This document shows positions 11,467 through 21,740 of a DNA stretch of 64,000 nt, in pieces; the stretch's first letter is position 1; the number at the start of each line of letters is the position of its first letter. This DNA comes from Delphinus delphis. Its lineage: Eukaryota; Chordata; Mammalia; Artiodactyla; Delphinidae. The notes beneath the pieces are model-generated. The model had not been told where the DNA came from. It searched no databases and saw only the letters and a list, made by a program, of their open reading frames with translations. Made by a program: the position numbers and the translations under genes. The stretch is from positions 32,206,070 to 32,270,069 of the forward strand of contig NC_082698.1 of the NCBI RefSeq assembly GCF_949987515.2, given 5' to 3'.

Positions 11467-11589
11467 AATATCTTGTGATAACATATAATGGAATATAATC
11501 TGCAAAAACAAACTGAATCACTATGCTGTACACCTGAAACTAACGCAATATTGTAAATCAACTATACTTCAATAAAAATGTTTTAAAAG
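11467..11589 (+). mobile_element. Older LINE-1, right part (3' end)
   Basis: Runs from AATATCTTGTGATAACATA through GTACACCTGAAACTAACGC to CAACTATACTTCAATAAAAA. It is the missing 3' end of the L1 at 7262-8342, displaced by the YARS2-containing insertion. Confidence 0.75.
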
Positions 11590-11790
11590 ACTAACTATGA
11601 TGGTGATTATTATATCACTTCTGATGTGCCGGGCCATGGCCTGGGTACTTGGTACTCAGATTATTACTAATCATCATATCAAAACTTTGAGCTAGATTTA
11701 TTTACCCTGTTTTATAGATAAAGAGATTAAGGTTCAAAGGCTGTCCTGTTTATTTCCAGTGTCTCACAGTTAATAAATAGAAGACCCCAA

Positions 11791-12711
11791 TTTTTTTTAT
11801 TGAAGTATAGTTGATTTACTTCAACTATAATGGTGTGCCAATCTCTGCTGTACAGTACAGTGACTCAGTTTTACACATATATACTTTTTTTAAATATTCT
11901 TTTCCGTTATGGTTTATCCCAGGAGATTGGATATAGTTCCCTGTGCTATATGGTAGGACCTTGTTATATATCCATTCTAAATGTAATAGTTTGCATCTAC
12001 CAACCCCAAACTCCCAGTCCATCCCTCTCCCTCCCCCCAGCTCCCCCTTGGCAACCACAAGGCTGATCTCTGTGCCTGTGAGTCTGTTTCCGTTTTCTAG
12101 ATAGGTTCATTTGTGCCATTTTAGATTCCACAAATAAGTGATAACATATGGTGTTTGTCTTTCTCTTTCTGACTTACTTCACTTAGTATGATAATCTCTA
12201 GTTGCATCCATGTTACTGCAGATGGCATTATTTTGTTCTTTTTTATGGCTGAGTAGTATTCCATTATATATATGTACCACATCTTTATCCATTCATCTGT
12301 TGATGGACATTTAGGTTGTTTCCATGTTTTGGCTATTGTGAATAGTGCTGCTGTGAACATAGGGGTGCATGTATCTTTTTGAACTATAGTTTTGTCTGGG
12401 TATATGCCCAGGAATGGGATTGCTGGATCATATGGTAATTCTATTTTTAGTTTTCTGAGGAACTTCCATACTGTTTTCCTTAGTAGCTGCACCAACTTAC
12501 ATTCCTACCAACAGTGTAGGAGGGTTCTCTCTTCTCCACACCCTCTCCAGCATTTGTTATTTGTAGACTTTTTAATGATGGCCGTTCTGACCGATGTGAG
12601 GTGGTACCTCATTGTAGTTTTTATTTGCACTTCTCTAATAATTGGTGATGTTAAGCATCTTTTCATGTGCCTACTGGCCATCTGTGTGTCTTTGGAGAAT
12701 GTTTATTAAGG
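11791..12711 (-). mobile_element. LINE-1 3' end, minus strand, with TSD
   Basis: L1 3' UTR and end of ORF2 on the minus strand ([20 protein letters not shown] near 12420). Flanked by AGAAGACCCCAATTT (11779 on) and AGAAGACCCAAATTT (12712-12726), a 15 bp TSD with one mismatch. Confidence 0.88.
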
Positions 12712-13553
12712 AGAAGACCCAAATTTCAACACAGCTTAGTTGACCTCTGATGCCTAAGAAACTTATCAGTCCCCAATGCCTACCTTGGAACCAATATCCA
12801 GTTGACTGCTTCAGAATCACCTGTAAAGCTCATCCCATGGGAATTCTGACTCAGTAGTGATAAATACTAGAAATCTATATTTTTTAAAACCACCCTAGAT
12901 GATTCAAATGCCCAGCCCAGTTTAAGATCCGCTAGTATTACTAACAGAAAGAGAGCAAGCATCACAAAGGCAGTGCCAGGACATGCAGCAGCTCATGGAA
13001 GAACAGTTTCTTCCATCCTGCATCATTCTTGGCCACAGACAGCAGCTTTGTGCAGAATCCAATAGGATTTTATTACTACCCAGCTGGCTCTGACTCATTA
13101 CTTTTTTCTTTCATTCACTCATACTTGTCCTGCTCCCAAGCTATTTCCTTAACATCAGGCATAATTTGCTTCTTCACAGAAGTTCAATTTTCATAGCTAT
13201 TCTGAACAAAACACAGTTTATATAATAGATGACTTCTTGAATGAAATCTCTAACCACAAAACATTTCCCTTACCATTTACCTTCAGCCAAGAATCATAGC
13301 AAATGGTGGTGAAACAAAGGGAAGAAACACTTCAGTCTTTTGTCACGTTATTATTTTGATTCAACCATACAAAGCCCTAAATGTTTCTCTACTCACAAAA
13401 TGCATTCCACTGTTATTGACAATGACAGACCAAAAGTAATACTCCAAGCGAGTGTTTGCCTTAAATAATATCTTTTAATAATTTTTATTTTAATATATTG
13501 TAATGTATTTTAATATATTTTAATGAAGATATTTTATTTAAAAGTAGATGTTC

Positions 13554-13767
13554 ATGGGCTTCCCTGGTGGCGCAGTGGTTGAGAGTCTGCCTGCCGATGT
13601 AGGGGACATGGGTTCGTGCCCCGGTCTGGGAAGATCCCACATGCCGCAGAGCGGCTGGGCCCGTGAGCCACGGCCGCTGAGCCTGTGCATCCGGAGACTG
13701 TGCTCCGGAACGGGAGAGGCCACAACAGTGAGAGGCCCGCGTACCGCAAAAAAAAAAAAAAAAAAAA
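13554..13767 (+). repeat. CHR SINE with TSD, beside CYP2C exon 1
   Basis: GGGCTTCCCTGGTGGCGCAG to GAGGCCCGCGTACCGC plus an A-tail of about 20. TSD AAAGTAGATGTTC at 13541-13553 and 13768-13780, identical on both sides, so the insertion is young. It sits about 50 bp from the donor of pseudogene exon 1. Confidence 0.93.
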
Positions 13768-13828
13768 AAAGTAGATGTTCGTTTACTTTCCCTTTGCAAG
13801 CCACTGGATGAACATAAAACCTACTTAC

Positions 13829-14000
13829 ATTGATTAAGGATTTGCTGATGTCCTTAACGTCTAACTGTAGGATATTTCCAAGAATTGGGAGAGGAGTGGG
13901 GCCAGTCGGGAGCTGCCCTTTCCCAGAGCTCTGTTTCCAGAGAGGAGAAGCAGACAGGAGAGAGAGAGAGACAGAGGACCAGGACCACAGCCGGATCCAC
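13829..14000 (-). pseudogene. CYP2C18: CYP2C pseudogene exon 1, start codon lost
   Basis: The expected ATG reads GTG at 13998-14000, followed by GATCCGGCTGTGGTCCTGG (DPAVVLV). The leader before it, AAGAAGAGAAGGTTCCA, matches the CYP2C 5' UTR. The CTCTCT run in the membrane anchor is about 8 bp too long and a second run about 4 bp too short, a net shift of +1 base. The rest, from SSGKGQLP to [14 protein letters not shown], is well kept and ends at a perfect GTAAGT donor (13823-13828). Estimates of the indels rest on the remembered family sequence. Confidence 0.9.
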
Positions 14001-14049
14001 TGGAACCTTCTCTTCTTACTCAGACAGCTGTGAACCTGAAATCTAAAGC

Positions 14050-14056
14050 TTTTATA
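14050..14056 (-). promoter_or_regulatory. Relic TATA box of the CYP2C pseudogene
   Basis: TATAAAA on the minus strand, in the context GTTATAAAAGCTTTAG, about 50 bp upstream of the lost start codon. This is the spacing seen in CYP2C promoters. The short leader between it and the start codon is also CYP2C-like. Whether it still drives transcription cannot be told from sequence. Confidence 0.6.
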
Positions 14057-14649
14057 ACAGTCCCTGCTAATTCAGCTTGTGCCTCTGACTCATAAATTGA
14101 ACAATCAGCTAGGTCTACTTTAATTTCTCTTTTGAAGGAACTTTATCCTTGTGATAATTAAAATATGGTGTTCTTTGCTCTTGCCCTTTTTTTCAATGCC
14201 CCACCTGGGCATTCCAGTTTAAGAGGTCTGGGGTGGAGCCCAGGTACTGGTAATTTTTTTTAAACACTCCAGGTGGTTGACAACCAGTGAAGTAAATGAT
14301 ATGATCAAAAAGTTGCTCAACATTCTGGATTCTCAGATTAGTAACCAGTTAAGAATTTATGACTTTGAGGACTTTATGACCTTGTATGTTAAAAAAAAAA
14401 AAGTATATCCTTTAATGCTTTATCAAACACTAATATACTTTGTCCTTGAAAATGAAAGCCTTTTGAGATATTTTAGAGTACCATACTAACATTATAGCTT
14501 CCCAAACATAAACCAGCTAACATAACTCATACATTTTGAAGGTCCAAACATGTATCAAGGAAATAGCTAAGTAAATTTACACACATTTTACCATTAAACT
14601 CTCCCCCTCCCCTCAGAAAAAACACTAGAAGAAGAAATTTTTAATTTTT

Positions 14650-14745
14650 ATTTTTCAGATGGGGAAAGGGAAATTCAGAGAACAGGAGGTCCGGCCAGTG
14701 TCACACAGCTAATAAATGACAAAACTGGGATTTGAAATAATATCC
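14650..14745 (+). repeat. MIR-type ancient SINE (partial)
   Basis: CAGATGGGGAAAGGGAAATT..GTGTCACACAGCTAATAAAT..GGGATTTGAA is the MIR 'compare with clotted tail' segment often seen in unique mammalian DNA. Located 650 bp upstream of CYP2C pseudogene exon 1. Confidence 0.5.
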
Positions 14746-15368
14746 TCTAATGCCCATTGTGGTACACTGTGGCTTACACCACAGCTGCCTCAAGAACAAT
14801 TTTAGGAAAACAAAACCAAACCCCCAAAACATTAGTTTCTCTGAACATACACCCCATGAATGTCTACAGAATAACAAGTTTCACACTAAATAGATGTTCG
14901 TTACTTGACTGCAAGGATAAAACGGTCGTGGGTTCTCAGGACGTAAAAGATAGGGATTCTCCCCCTCCATCACTGCAGAGGTGAAACTGGCTCAGGTAAC
15001 TAATGGAAGGGCTAATCTCAGGGGGCAGAGCTTGAGAAACCATGACTTCCCCCACCTCCCAGTCACCTCCAGATACATCTGCTTTGGTTGCTTTCTTTGT
15101 TCTGTCATTGTCAGAAATAATGGAATGAAGTATGCACAGCAAGGAAGGGAGATTTTGACAAAACAAAAGGTGTGGATTCAGTGGAAGATGGAAGACAGGG
15201 ACTTCACTGAACAGACTCATGGCCCAGAACCAATGCAACATGCAGACCTGAACAGGAAACAGCACTTAGTGGTCATGAGGATCTAAATGTCACTGGAATT
15301 ATATACATTACTAGATCACTAATAGTAATGCTTATACAAAGACATATTCTATAAAGATATCATCATAT

Positions 15369-15665
15369 GTAGTTTTTTATTGAAGTATAGTTGATGTACA
15401 ATATTATATGTTAAGTATAAAATACAGTGATTCACAATTTTTAAAGGTTATACTCCATTTATAGTTACTATAAAATATTGGCTGTATTCCCTGTGTTGTA
15501 CAGTATATCCTTGTAGCTTATTTTATACATAATAGTTTGTACCTCTTAATCCTGTACCTTTATATTACCTTACTCCTTCCCCCTTCCCTCTCCACTGGTA
15601 ACCACTAGTTTGTTCTCTATGTTTGTGAATCTGTTTCTCTTTTGTTATATTCACTAGTACAGGAG
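15369..15665 (-). mobile_element. LINE-1 3' UTR fragment, minus strand
   Basis: Starts TTTTTTATTGAAGTATAGTT and runs through the usual L1 3' UTR (GGTAACCACTAGTTTGTTCT), stopping before ORF2. Confidence 0.75.
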
Positions 15666-16082
15666 TATGTACTTTTCCAGTGGAGTTTTAAGCTGTACTT
15701 GAGGGAAGCTTCTACGGAGTCCACAGAGTGCACTGGACATCCTCAGGGAGAAGAAAAATAGCCACCCTATAAGCAGTTCTTATATTTTCCTATCAAGTGT
15801 TCCGATTTTCAGAGCTCTAAAATACTTTATGCTAAAACTTCTTATTTTTGTTGCTCTGCCTTCTTTGTATTTCCTTTTCAATTTCTAGCTTTTTAAGCTA
15901 CATTATTCATTGTTTGATTCATTTTCACATGTTTGTCCTAAGTGTTCAGAAGTATTATATGGTATGAATTTTCTTCATTGAATAATATTATCTCTATTCT
16001 ACGTATTGTTGGTATATCTGTTGTTAGGATTTTAAAAGTATTGTGGAATATTGTTTTTGGTGCCTTCTTTGATCCAAAGATT

Positions 16083-16192
16083 GTTTTTCTTGGCCACGTG
16101 GCTTGTGAGACCTTAGTTCCCCGACCAGGGATTGAACCCAGGTCCACGGCAGTGGAAGCGCAGAGTTTTAACCACTGGATCAGGGAAGTCCC
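16083..16192 (-). repeat. Short tRNA-derived SINE, minus strand, with TSD
   Basis: Reverse of the GGGACTTCCCTGATCC.. short type. Identical TSD TGATCCAAAGATT at 16070-16082 and 16193-16205. Confidence 0.9.
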
Positions 16193-17239
16193 TGATCCAA
16201 AGATTACTTAGGAGAGTTCTGAAATCTCCAAGCAGTTGTTTCATTTACTTCACACTTTGTTTTTAATTATCCTGAAATTGGATTACAGGAAATCCATTAC
16301 ACTATTTAATTTTTTTTAAGCTGAGGATCTTTTATAGGACTATAGTCCTTTTGGACTCTAGTCTTTTATAGTCCAAAATGGTGAATTTTCATTAACATTA
16401 CATGGTCATCTGTTATTAACATTTGTTTGACATTTTTAATTGTATCACTCCTTCTTTCTACATCGACCAGAGTTTTAACTGCCTGATGGGTCAGCAGAAC
16501 ATGAGGTATGAATCTCCAGTGATGGCAAAGGATGGCTTTCTCCTTCCTGCATTCATTCAAATGCTCATTCATGTATTCCTCTCACAAAAATGCATGGAGT
16601 ACTGGGCCCCTAATCCCAGTCAGGCCCTGCCCTGAGCACTGAGGACATAGGAGCAAGTGAACACAATTGCTAAAGAAGGGGTGTGACCCCACATTGGCAA
16701 TGGGAGGAAGATCTTTCCAGGCTGAGGGTACAGCATGCCTAGAGGATTGGATGGGCCTGCTGGGGCCACAGAGGGAGAAGTGTAAGTAGAGAAAAGAAAA
16801 TGTCAAGGGCAGGGTGGAGGGTGTGTGAGTTTTCATTGCTTTGGTACTGCTCACTCAACCTTCTGCAGGCATGGTCTGCCCAGTTACCTGTCACAGGAGT
16901 GATTCTGGGCAGAACCCAGCTCGGTGATCTCCACAATGTGGTGTGGTCCAGCTGGCCATGGGAGTAGCTGTATAGGGGACTCTGCTTCAGGCGCCACTGT
17001 GGAGGAACCACATCCTAGTAGGAATGTGGACCTGGAGCAATTGTGGCAAATGCTGAAGAGTTTCCTGGCAGAATGCACTGACAGTGAGACACCCAGGCTC
17101 GCTGTCCCTGGATATCAGTGGGAGACGGTGGAGTGTGCTGGGATGGGTCAGGTGTTCATAGCTCTCGAGTTTAGGCAGAATTTTTCAGGTAGTCAAAGAA
17201 CGGCTTTCTCTACAGGGAAACAAGGAATCTGCCAGTCAG

Positions 17240-18500
17240 CAGTTCAGCACAAGCTGTAGCAAAATTTAATGCTCCTGACAAGTTTCATCCTGTGAAGGAA
17301 GAGGATGCAAATGCAGAAAAGTCTGGTGACCTGGACTTGTTCAACCCTATGATGAGGAACATCATATGTGTTGTAATAAAACATGGGGGGAAAGAAAATC
17401 CTCACTATTCACACCAAGAATGGTTGATATCTGTTCCTGAGGGAAAAAAAAAAAAAAAGATCTAGCCTCTGGGAGATGAAACCAATTCTATCAAAAAAAG
17501 TGGAAAAAGCTAAATCACAATTAAAACTACTGTGGGCGACTGCGAAAAAGGCTCAAGGTCTCCACTGTGAGCCTGAGTGTAGAGTCCAGTCATGTCTCTG
17601 CGGGATGCTCCAAAGTCAAATGCATATTCAAACATTGAAAATAGCAAGAACGATCTATCCTACACCAACATGGCTAAAAGAGAGAAGGAAAAGCCCACCT
17701 GACAGATCCTCATGAAGGCGTCCAGACTGAAGAATCTTCAGTCAAATGGGCAGATCAACATCCTAAGGAGGGAGGAAACGAAATGACTGAGCTTCAACAG
17801 AGACAAGAAGAGCAACTTAGAATGACCTGTCATGGCAGATCGTAACTTGGCAGCAAGAAATGGGAAGTTCTGAAGCAAATGACCTAATGATGCATGAAAA
17901 TGATGAGCTCAAGACCTACAGGAAACAATTCAAAGATCTCAAAAAAAAGCTGGCAAGAATCGTTTCTTCTTCACAGAGGCAGCCTGTCCGTGGAACTAAA
18001 ACCTCAGGAGAGTTTTGGAGGGAACTGAATGAAACTTCATCATCTGCAGAGAAGAGGTTGCAAACCTGAGACAAAGAAAAACCCTGTGATTAAACTTGAG
18101 CTCCTAGAAGTGGTTCCTTGGACATCTGATGATCCCAAAGGAGCATTTGGCAAGGACCATTTGCTCCCCAATCTCTGTGCATGGGTGCTGCTTCCCTTTC
18201 CTCAGACCCTCCCCCTGAGTGCCAGGCTGACCTCCCCCTGCAGCTCCGTTCCCCAGCCCATGTTTACTGTGAGTCTAAGGGGAGAGCTCCTGGCAAGAGG
18301 ATATTCACCACCACCCCAGGAAGCCTACAGACACCCCTCTGAATCATATCCTACCAAGGGGTTTCTGTCTGCCTTTTTGTCCACCATGGCCTGGCTTTTT
18401 TCCCTGGACACTGCCATTCTGAAATTTGAAGTGTGTTACCTGTGGCCTCCCTCATGACATGAGTCGTAAAAATCCTAATACACTGGTAGACTTTTATGTC
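17240..18500 (+). pseudogene. Possible processed pseudogene of an unidentified coiled-coil protein
   Basis: Coding-like segments follow each other in shifting frames. They include KFHPVKEEDANAEKSGDLDL near 17280, AKREKEKPT near 17665, ELQQRQEEQLRM near 17790 and HENDELKTYRKQFKDLKKKL near 17895. The charged, Q/E/K-rich composition suggests a coiled coil, and the lack of splice sites between segments suggests a retrocopy. AT-rich, UTR-like sequence follows. I do not recognise the parent gene, and chance ORFs in unique DNA remain possible. Confidence 0.3.
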
Positions 18501-19924
18501 ACTGAGTTTCTTATTTTCCTGAAAATATTTTGGAGCTATGCGTGTATTTAGTTTTAGAATACAAAGCTCACTTTTGGCAAGTGGTTTTACTTTCTTTCAT
18601 CCTGATACTAATGTATCAAGATCGATTCAGTTTAAGTCATTCCCATTATATCGTACATCTAGAAATAACAAGCAGTAGATATTTCTTTGATGAGTCAGTT
18701 CATTTTTGTTTAAACAATACAATATCTGTGAGCAGTTTAATCCACAAAGACACGAAATTAAAAAATACGTTTCTCTGTTAATGTTTCTATCTACCAGTGT
18801 TACAAGAAAGAGCTGAAAATTGCTTCTTGGTTTCAGTAAATTATGGTTGAATTTTTAAATGACTAGTGTGTGGTGACTGAGTGGAGACGGCAGTCTGTGG
18901 AGTGGGAGCCCAGCAGGACTGGACCCATCCATGTCGAGTGCCCTCTGGCTGTGGGGAGCTCTGGAAGGGACTGCATTAATTGTAGATGTTCATGAAGAGG
19001 GAGGTAGCCTCAGGCTATCACTTCCTGCCTCTGCCCCAACTCAATTATACTGGAAAGATGGACCTATCCCAATATAATTCCCTCTTCAAAATGGTGTCTT
19101 TAGGCTTCACGTGCTGATGTCCTCAGTGGGATCTTGCCCCAAGAGCTTGGGTGGGGGCCTTGGTACTGGAGGACGTGGTATGGAGGCAGCTCTGCCCAGT
19201 AGCAGGGCTGACACAGAGTCAGGTGTATCCCCAGGGCTGGCACGTGGACGGGTATGGAAGCAGAGCACACAACTGAAGTCTCAGATATTTGGGCAAAGTG
19301 TCTTGAGTCTCAGGCCCAGGCCAGTCCCATGCTACAATCAACAGCCCTGAGTCTGGTCCAGAGCCACAGACACTGCAATATAACCTTTAAAATAAAACAC
19401 AAATTTTAAGTCCACTCTTGTTAACTAAGTAAAAAAGATAAAACAAAAATTCACCTCAATAGATTTGGGGAAATTTGGAAGAAAATCATTACCATCATTA
19501 TGGAAAAAACCCCCAGCAAAATCGGAATAGAGGGAAAGCTCCTCCATTGATAAAGTACATCTGTAAGGAGTCTTGAGTTAGCACCGTCTTTATCAGTGAA
19601 ACATGGAAACATTTCCCCACACTAGGGAGAACAAGGCAAGCACTCATCACCTCTACTCAACGTTAGATAGTGGATTTAGTAAGAGAAGTATGGCAAAAAA
19701 AAAAAAAAAAAAAAAGAAAACAGAAAAGAACATTGAAAAAGAAGAAGTAAAATTTTCCTTCTTCACAAAAGATATGAATTTATAGGTAGAAAACCTGAAT
19801 TTGATTGTAAAAACTACTTACATTAAAGTGTACCTGATTTTTCCCTCCTAATAAACACTTTACTTGTTTCACTAAAACAATTAAAATAAAAATAAAAAAA
19901 TAAAACGTACCTGGGATTTGTTTT

Positions 19925-20235
19925 AATCAGGTATGGTAAGACACGCAGACACAGAAATGGCTGTCATGAAGGAAGAAATTGTTGCCCACAGCTCGCTAGA
20001 TACAGGAGGCACAGCACACCAGGCGGGGCCACATGTGGACGCTCCCTGGTTGGTCAGGAGGCAGAAGGGGGGTGAAGGGAAAGCATGGGCGAAAGCCTTT
20101 ATCTTGGTTTTAGTGGGAAGGAATGAGCGAGACAGGGTAGGTATGATTAGTAAGCTTAAGATTAGCTGTTTGAATAATTTCAGCAGGCTCCAGGGTGTAG
20201 GTACTGCCCCTTGCTGCCATGAAACTGGCAAACTA
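19925..20235 (-). mobile_element. Retroviral LTR-like repeat, copy B
   Basis: GGTCAGGAGGCAGAAGGGGG, AGCATGGGCGAAAGCCTTTA, GGTAGGTATGATTAGTAAGC and GAATAATTTCAGCAGGCTCC parallel copy A in order and spacing. It also has an additional left part (AGACACGCAGACACAGAAAT) missing or diverged in copy A. Confidence 0.45.
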
Positions 20236-20324
20236 TGTTATTACACACAGGTATATGAATTTCAAGGAAGGGAAAAATTAATCTATAGAAATAGAAAAGT
20301 ATTGTTTTAGGACAATTATGGACA

Positions 20325-20510
20325 TTGATGGACTGGATCGGACATAAGGGGAGTTACAGGGGTAATGGTAATGTTCTATATTTTGATCGAATCGTTGTTA
20401 CATGGGTGTTAGCATTGATCAAAACTCATCAAATTGTACAGTTAAGATATGTACAATTCCCTGTTGCTAAATTTCACCTCAATAAAAAAGAAATTATGTT
20501 TCTATATTGT
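20325..20510 (+). mobile_element. Old LINE-1 3' end fragment
   Basis: TTACATGGGTGTTAGC..AAAACTCATCAAATTGTACA..CACCTCAATAAAAAAG resembles the 3' end of older L1 (L1MA/MB-type) elements. Degenerate; subfamily not assigned. Confidence 0.5.
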
Positions 20511-20513
20511 ATT

Positions 20514-21315
20514 TTTTAGGTATGTTGACATACAACATTATATTAGTTTTCGGTGTACAACATAATGATTTGGTATTTGTATGTATTGCAAAATGATCAC
20601 AACAATAAGTCTAGTTAACATCCGTCCCCATACATAGTTACAGAATTTTTTTCCCCATAATGAAAACTTAAAGACTTACTCTCTTAGCAGCTTTCAGATA
20701 TGCAATACAGTATTATTATTATTTTAAAAAATAATTTTATTTTTGGCTGCGTTGGGTCTTCGTTGCTGCGTGTGGGCTTTCTCTAGCTGCGGCGAGTGGG
20801 GGCTTCTCTTGTTGCGGAGCACGGGCTCTAGGCGCGCAGGCCTCAGTAGCGGTAGAGCACGGGCTTAGTTTCTCCGCGGCATGTATAGTCACCATGCTGT
20901 ACAGTACATCCCCATGACTTTTTTATTTTATAACTTAAGGTTTGTACTCTTTGACCACTTCACACATTTTGCCCTACCTGAGCCCCCACCTCTGGTAACC
21001 ACCAAACTGTTCTCTGTATCCAGGAGTTTAGTTGTTTGGGGTTTTTTTGTTGTTTTCTGTTTTAGATTCCACATATAAATGAGATTATATGGCACTTGTC
21101 CTTCTCTGACTTATTTCACTTAGCATAATACCCTCAGGGTCCATCCATGTTGTTGCAATTGGCAAGATTTCATTCTTTTTTTATGGCCAAATACTAATCT
21201 CTTGCATACATAGACCACATTTTCTTTATCCATTCATCCTTAAGTGGACATTTAGGTTGTTTCCATATCTTGGCTATTGTAAATAATGCTGCAGTGAACA
21301 TGGACATTCAATAAA
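20514..21315 (-). mobile_element. LINE-1 3' end, minus strand, interrupted by a SINE
   Basis: Reverse-strand L1 3' UTR (TTAGGTATGTTGACATACAA at its tail, CCACATATAAATGAGATTAT near 21070) reaching into ORF2 (GTCCATCCATGTTGTTGCAA). A reversed CHR SINE occupies about 20714-20882. Confidence 0.75.
20714..20882 (-). repeat. CHR SINE fragment, minus strand, nested in L1
   Basis: TTTTGGCTGCGTTGGGTCTT..GGCTTTCTCTAGCTGCGGCG is the reverse of the long CHR type. The 5' tRNA-like head is missing. Confidence 0.75.
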
Positions 21316-21604
21316 TGTCATAGAATTTCAGCCCTTGTGGGGAACTGCTTGGTTATTCCATAAAAAGGCCTTAGATCAATGTTATAAACTCCTTACTAGC
21401 CACAGAAATCTTGTTTTTAAATTTTTAACATCAATAATTTTAGAAGGGGTGTGTCCTCACCACTTTATATGAGGCCCCAATATTTCCAATTGTCTTCATT
21501 CATTCTCTTTACTTTCCTAGTTCCTGTCTTGATCACTAACCTAATCAGAGACACCCCTTGGTAGATGCCTGGCTCATTTATGTAAAAATTTATGTAGAAT
21601 GGAA

Positions 21605-21740
21605 AGGATTCAGTATAGGAAGCCAAGAGATCTTGGTTCTGAGTCTGGCTTCTGCCCTGTCATCTTTGGGAAGATTGCTTTCTTCTCTAGCTTTAGTTTC
21701 CTTATCAGTAAAATGAAGCCAGGAGACTTCTTGTTCTCTA
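21605..21740 (+). repeat. MIR-type ancient SINE (partial)
   Basis: GATCTTGGTTCTGAGTCTGG..TTGGGAAGATTGCTTTCTTC..TTCCTTATCAGTAAAATGAA follows the MIR pattern. Confidence 0.5.

Larger units (their letters stand above)
1922..14000 (-). pseudogene. CYP2C18: CYP2C18-like cytochrome P450 pseudogene, exons 1-4
   Basis: Four exons of a CYP2C gene lie in the right order on the minus strand, the same strand as HELLS and 18.5 kb downstream of it. CYP2C enzymes are liver/epithelial ER-bound mono-oxygenases of lipids and drugs. Remnants include [19 protein letters not shown] (exon 1), [14 protein letters not shown] (exon 2), [11 protein letters not shown] (exon 3) and [20 protein letters not shown] (exon 4). 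The residues ILFSNG, RVNKG and FNENLRI are closer to CYP2C18 than to CYP2C8/9/19 as I recall them. Lesions are a GTG start, dinucleotide-run slippage in exon 1, +2 bp and a TGA in exon 2, -1 bp in exon 3 and +1 bp in exon 4. Splice sites survive. Exons 5-9 were not found at 1-1921 and would lie left of the window. Intron 1 (7091-13828) is swollen by an L1, SINEs and a YARS2 retrocopy. Orthology to CYP2C18 is inferred from synteny and residues. Confidence 0.9.
14060..17239. other. Upstream flank of the CYP2C pseudogene, no gene seen
   Basis: Contains a MIR fragment, an L1 3' UTR piece and one SINE; the rest is unremarkable. GC-richer DNA from 16600 with several short ORFs shows no similarity that I recognise. 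Confidence 0.55.

Noticed and set aside
13538..13811. Overlapping ORFs on both strands, repeated at ~8.0, 30.0, 33.8, 36.6, 39.5, 40.7, 44.2, 46.1, 47.3 and 51.4 kb
   Set aside because: All are translations of CHR SINEs (recurrent peptide such as VESPPADAGDTGSCPGPGRS); the repetition reflects the repeat family, not a gene family.
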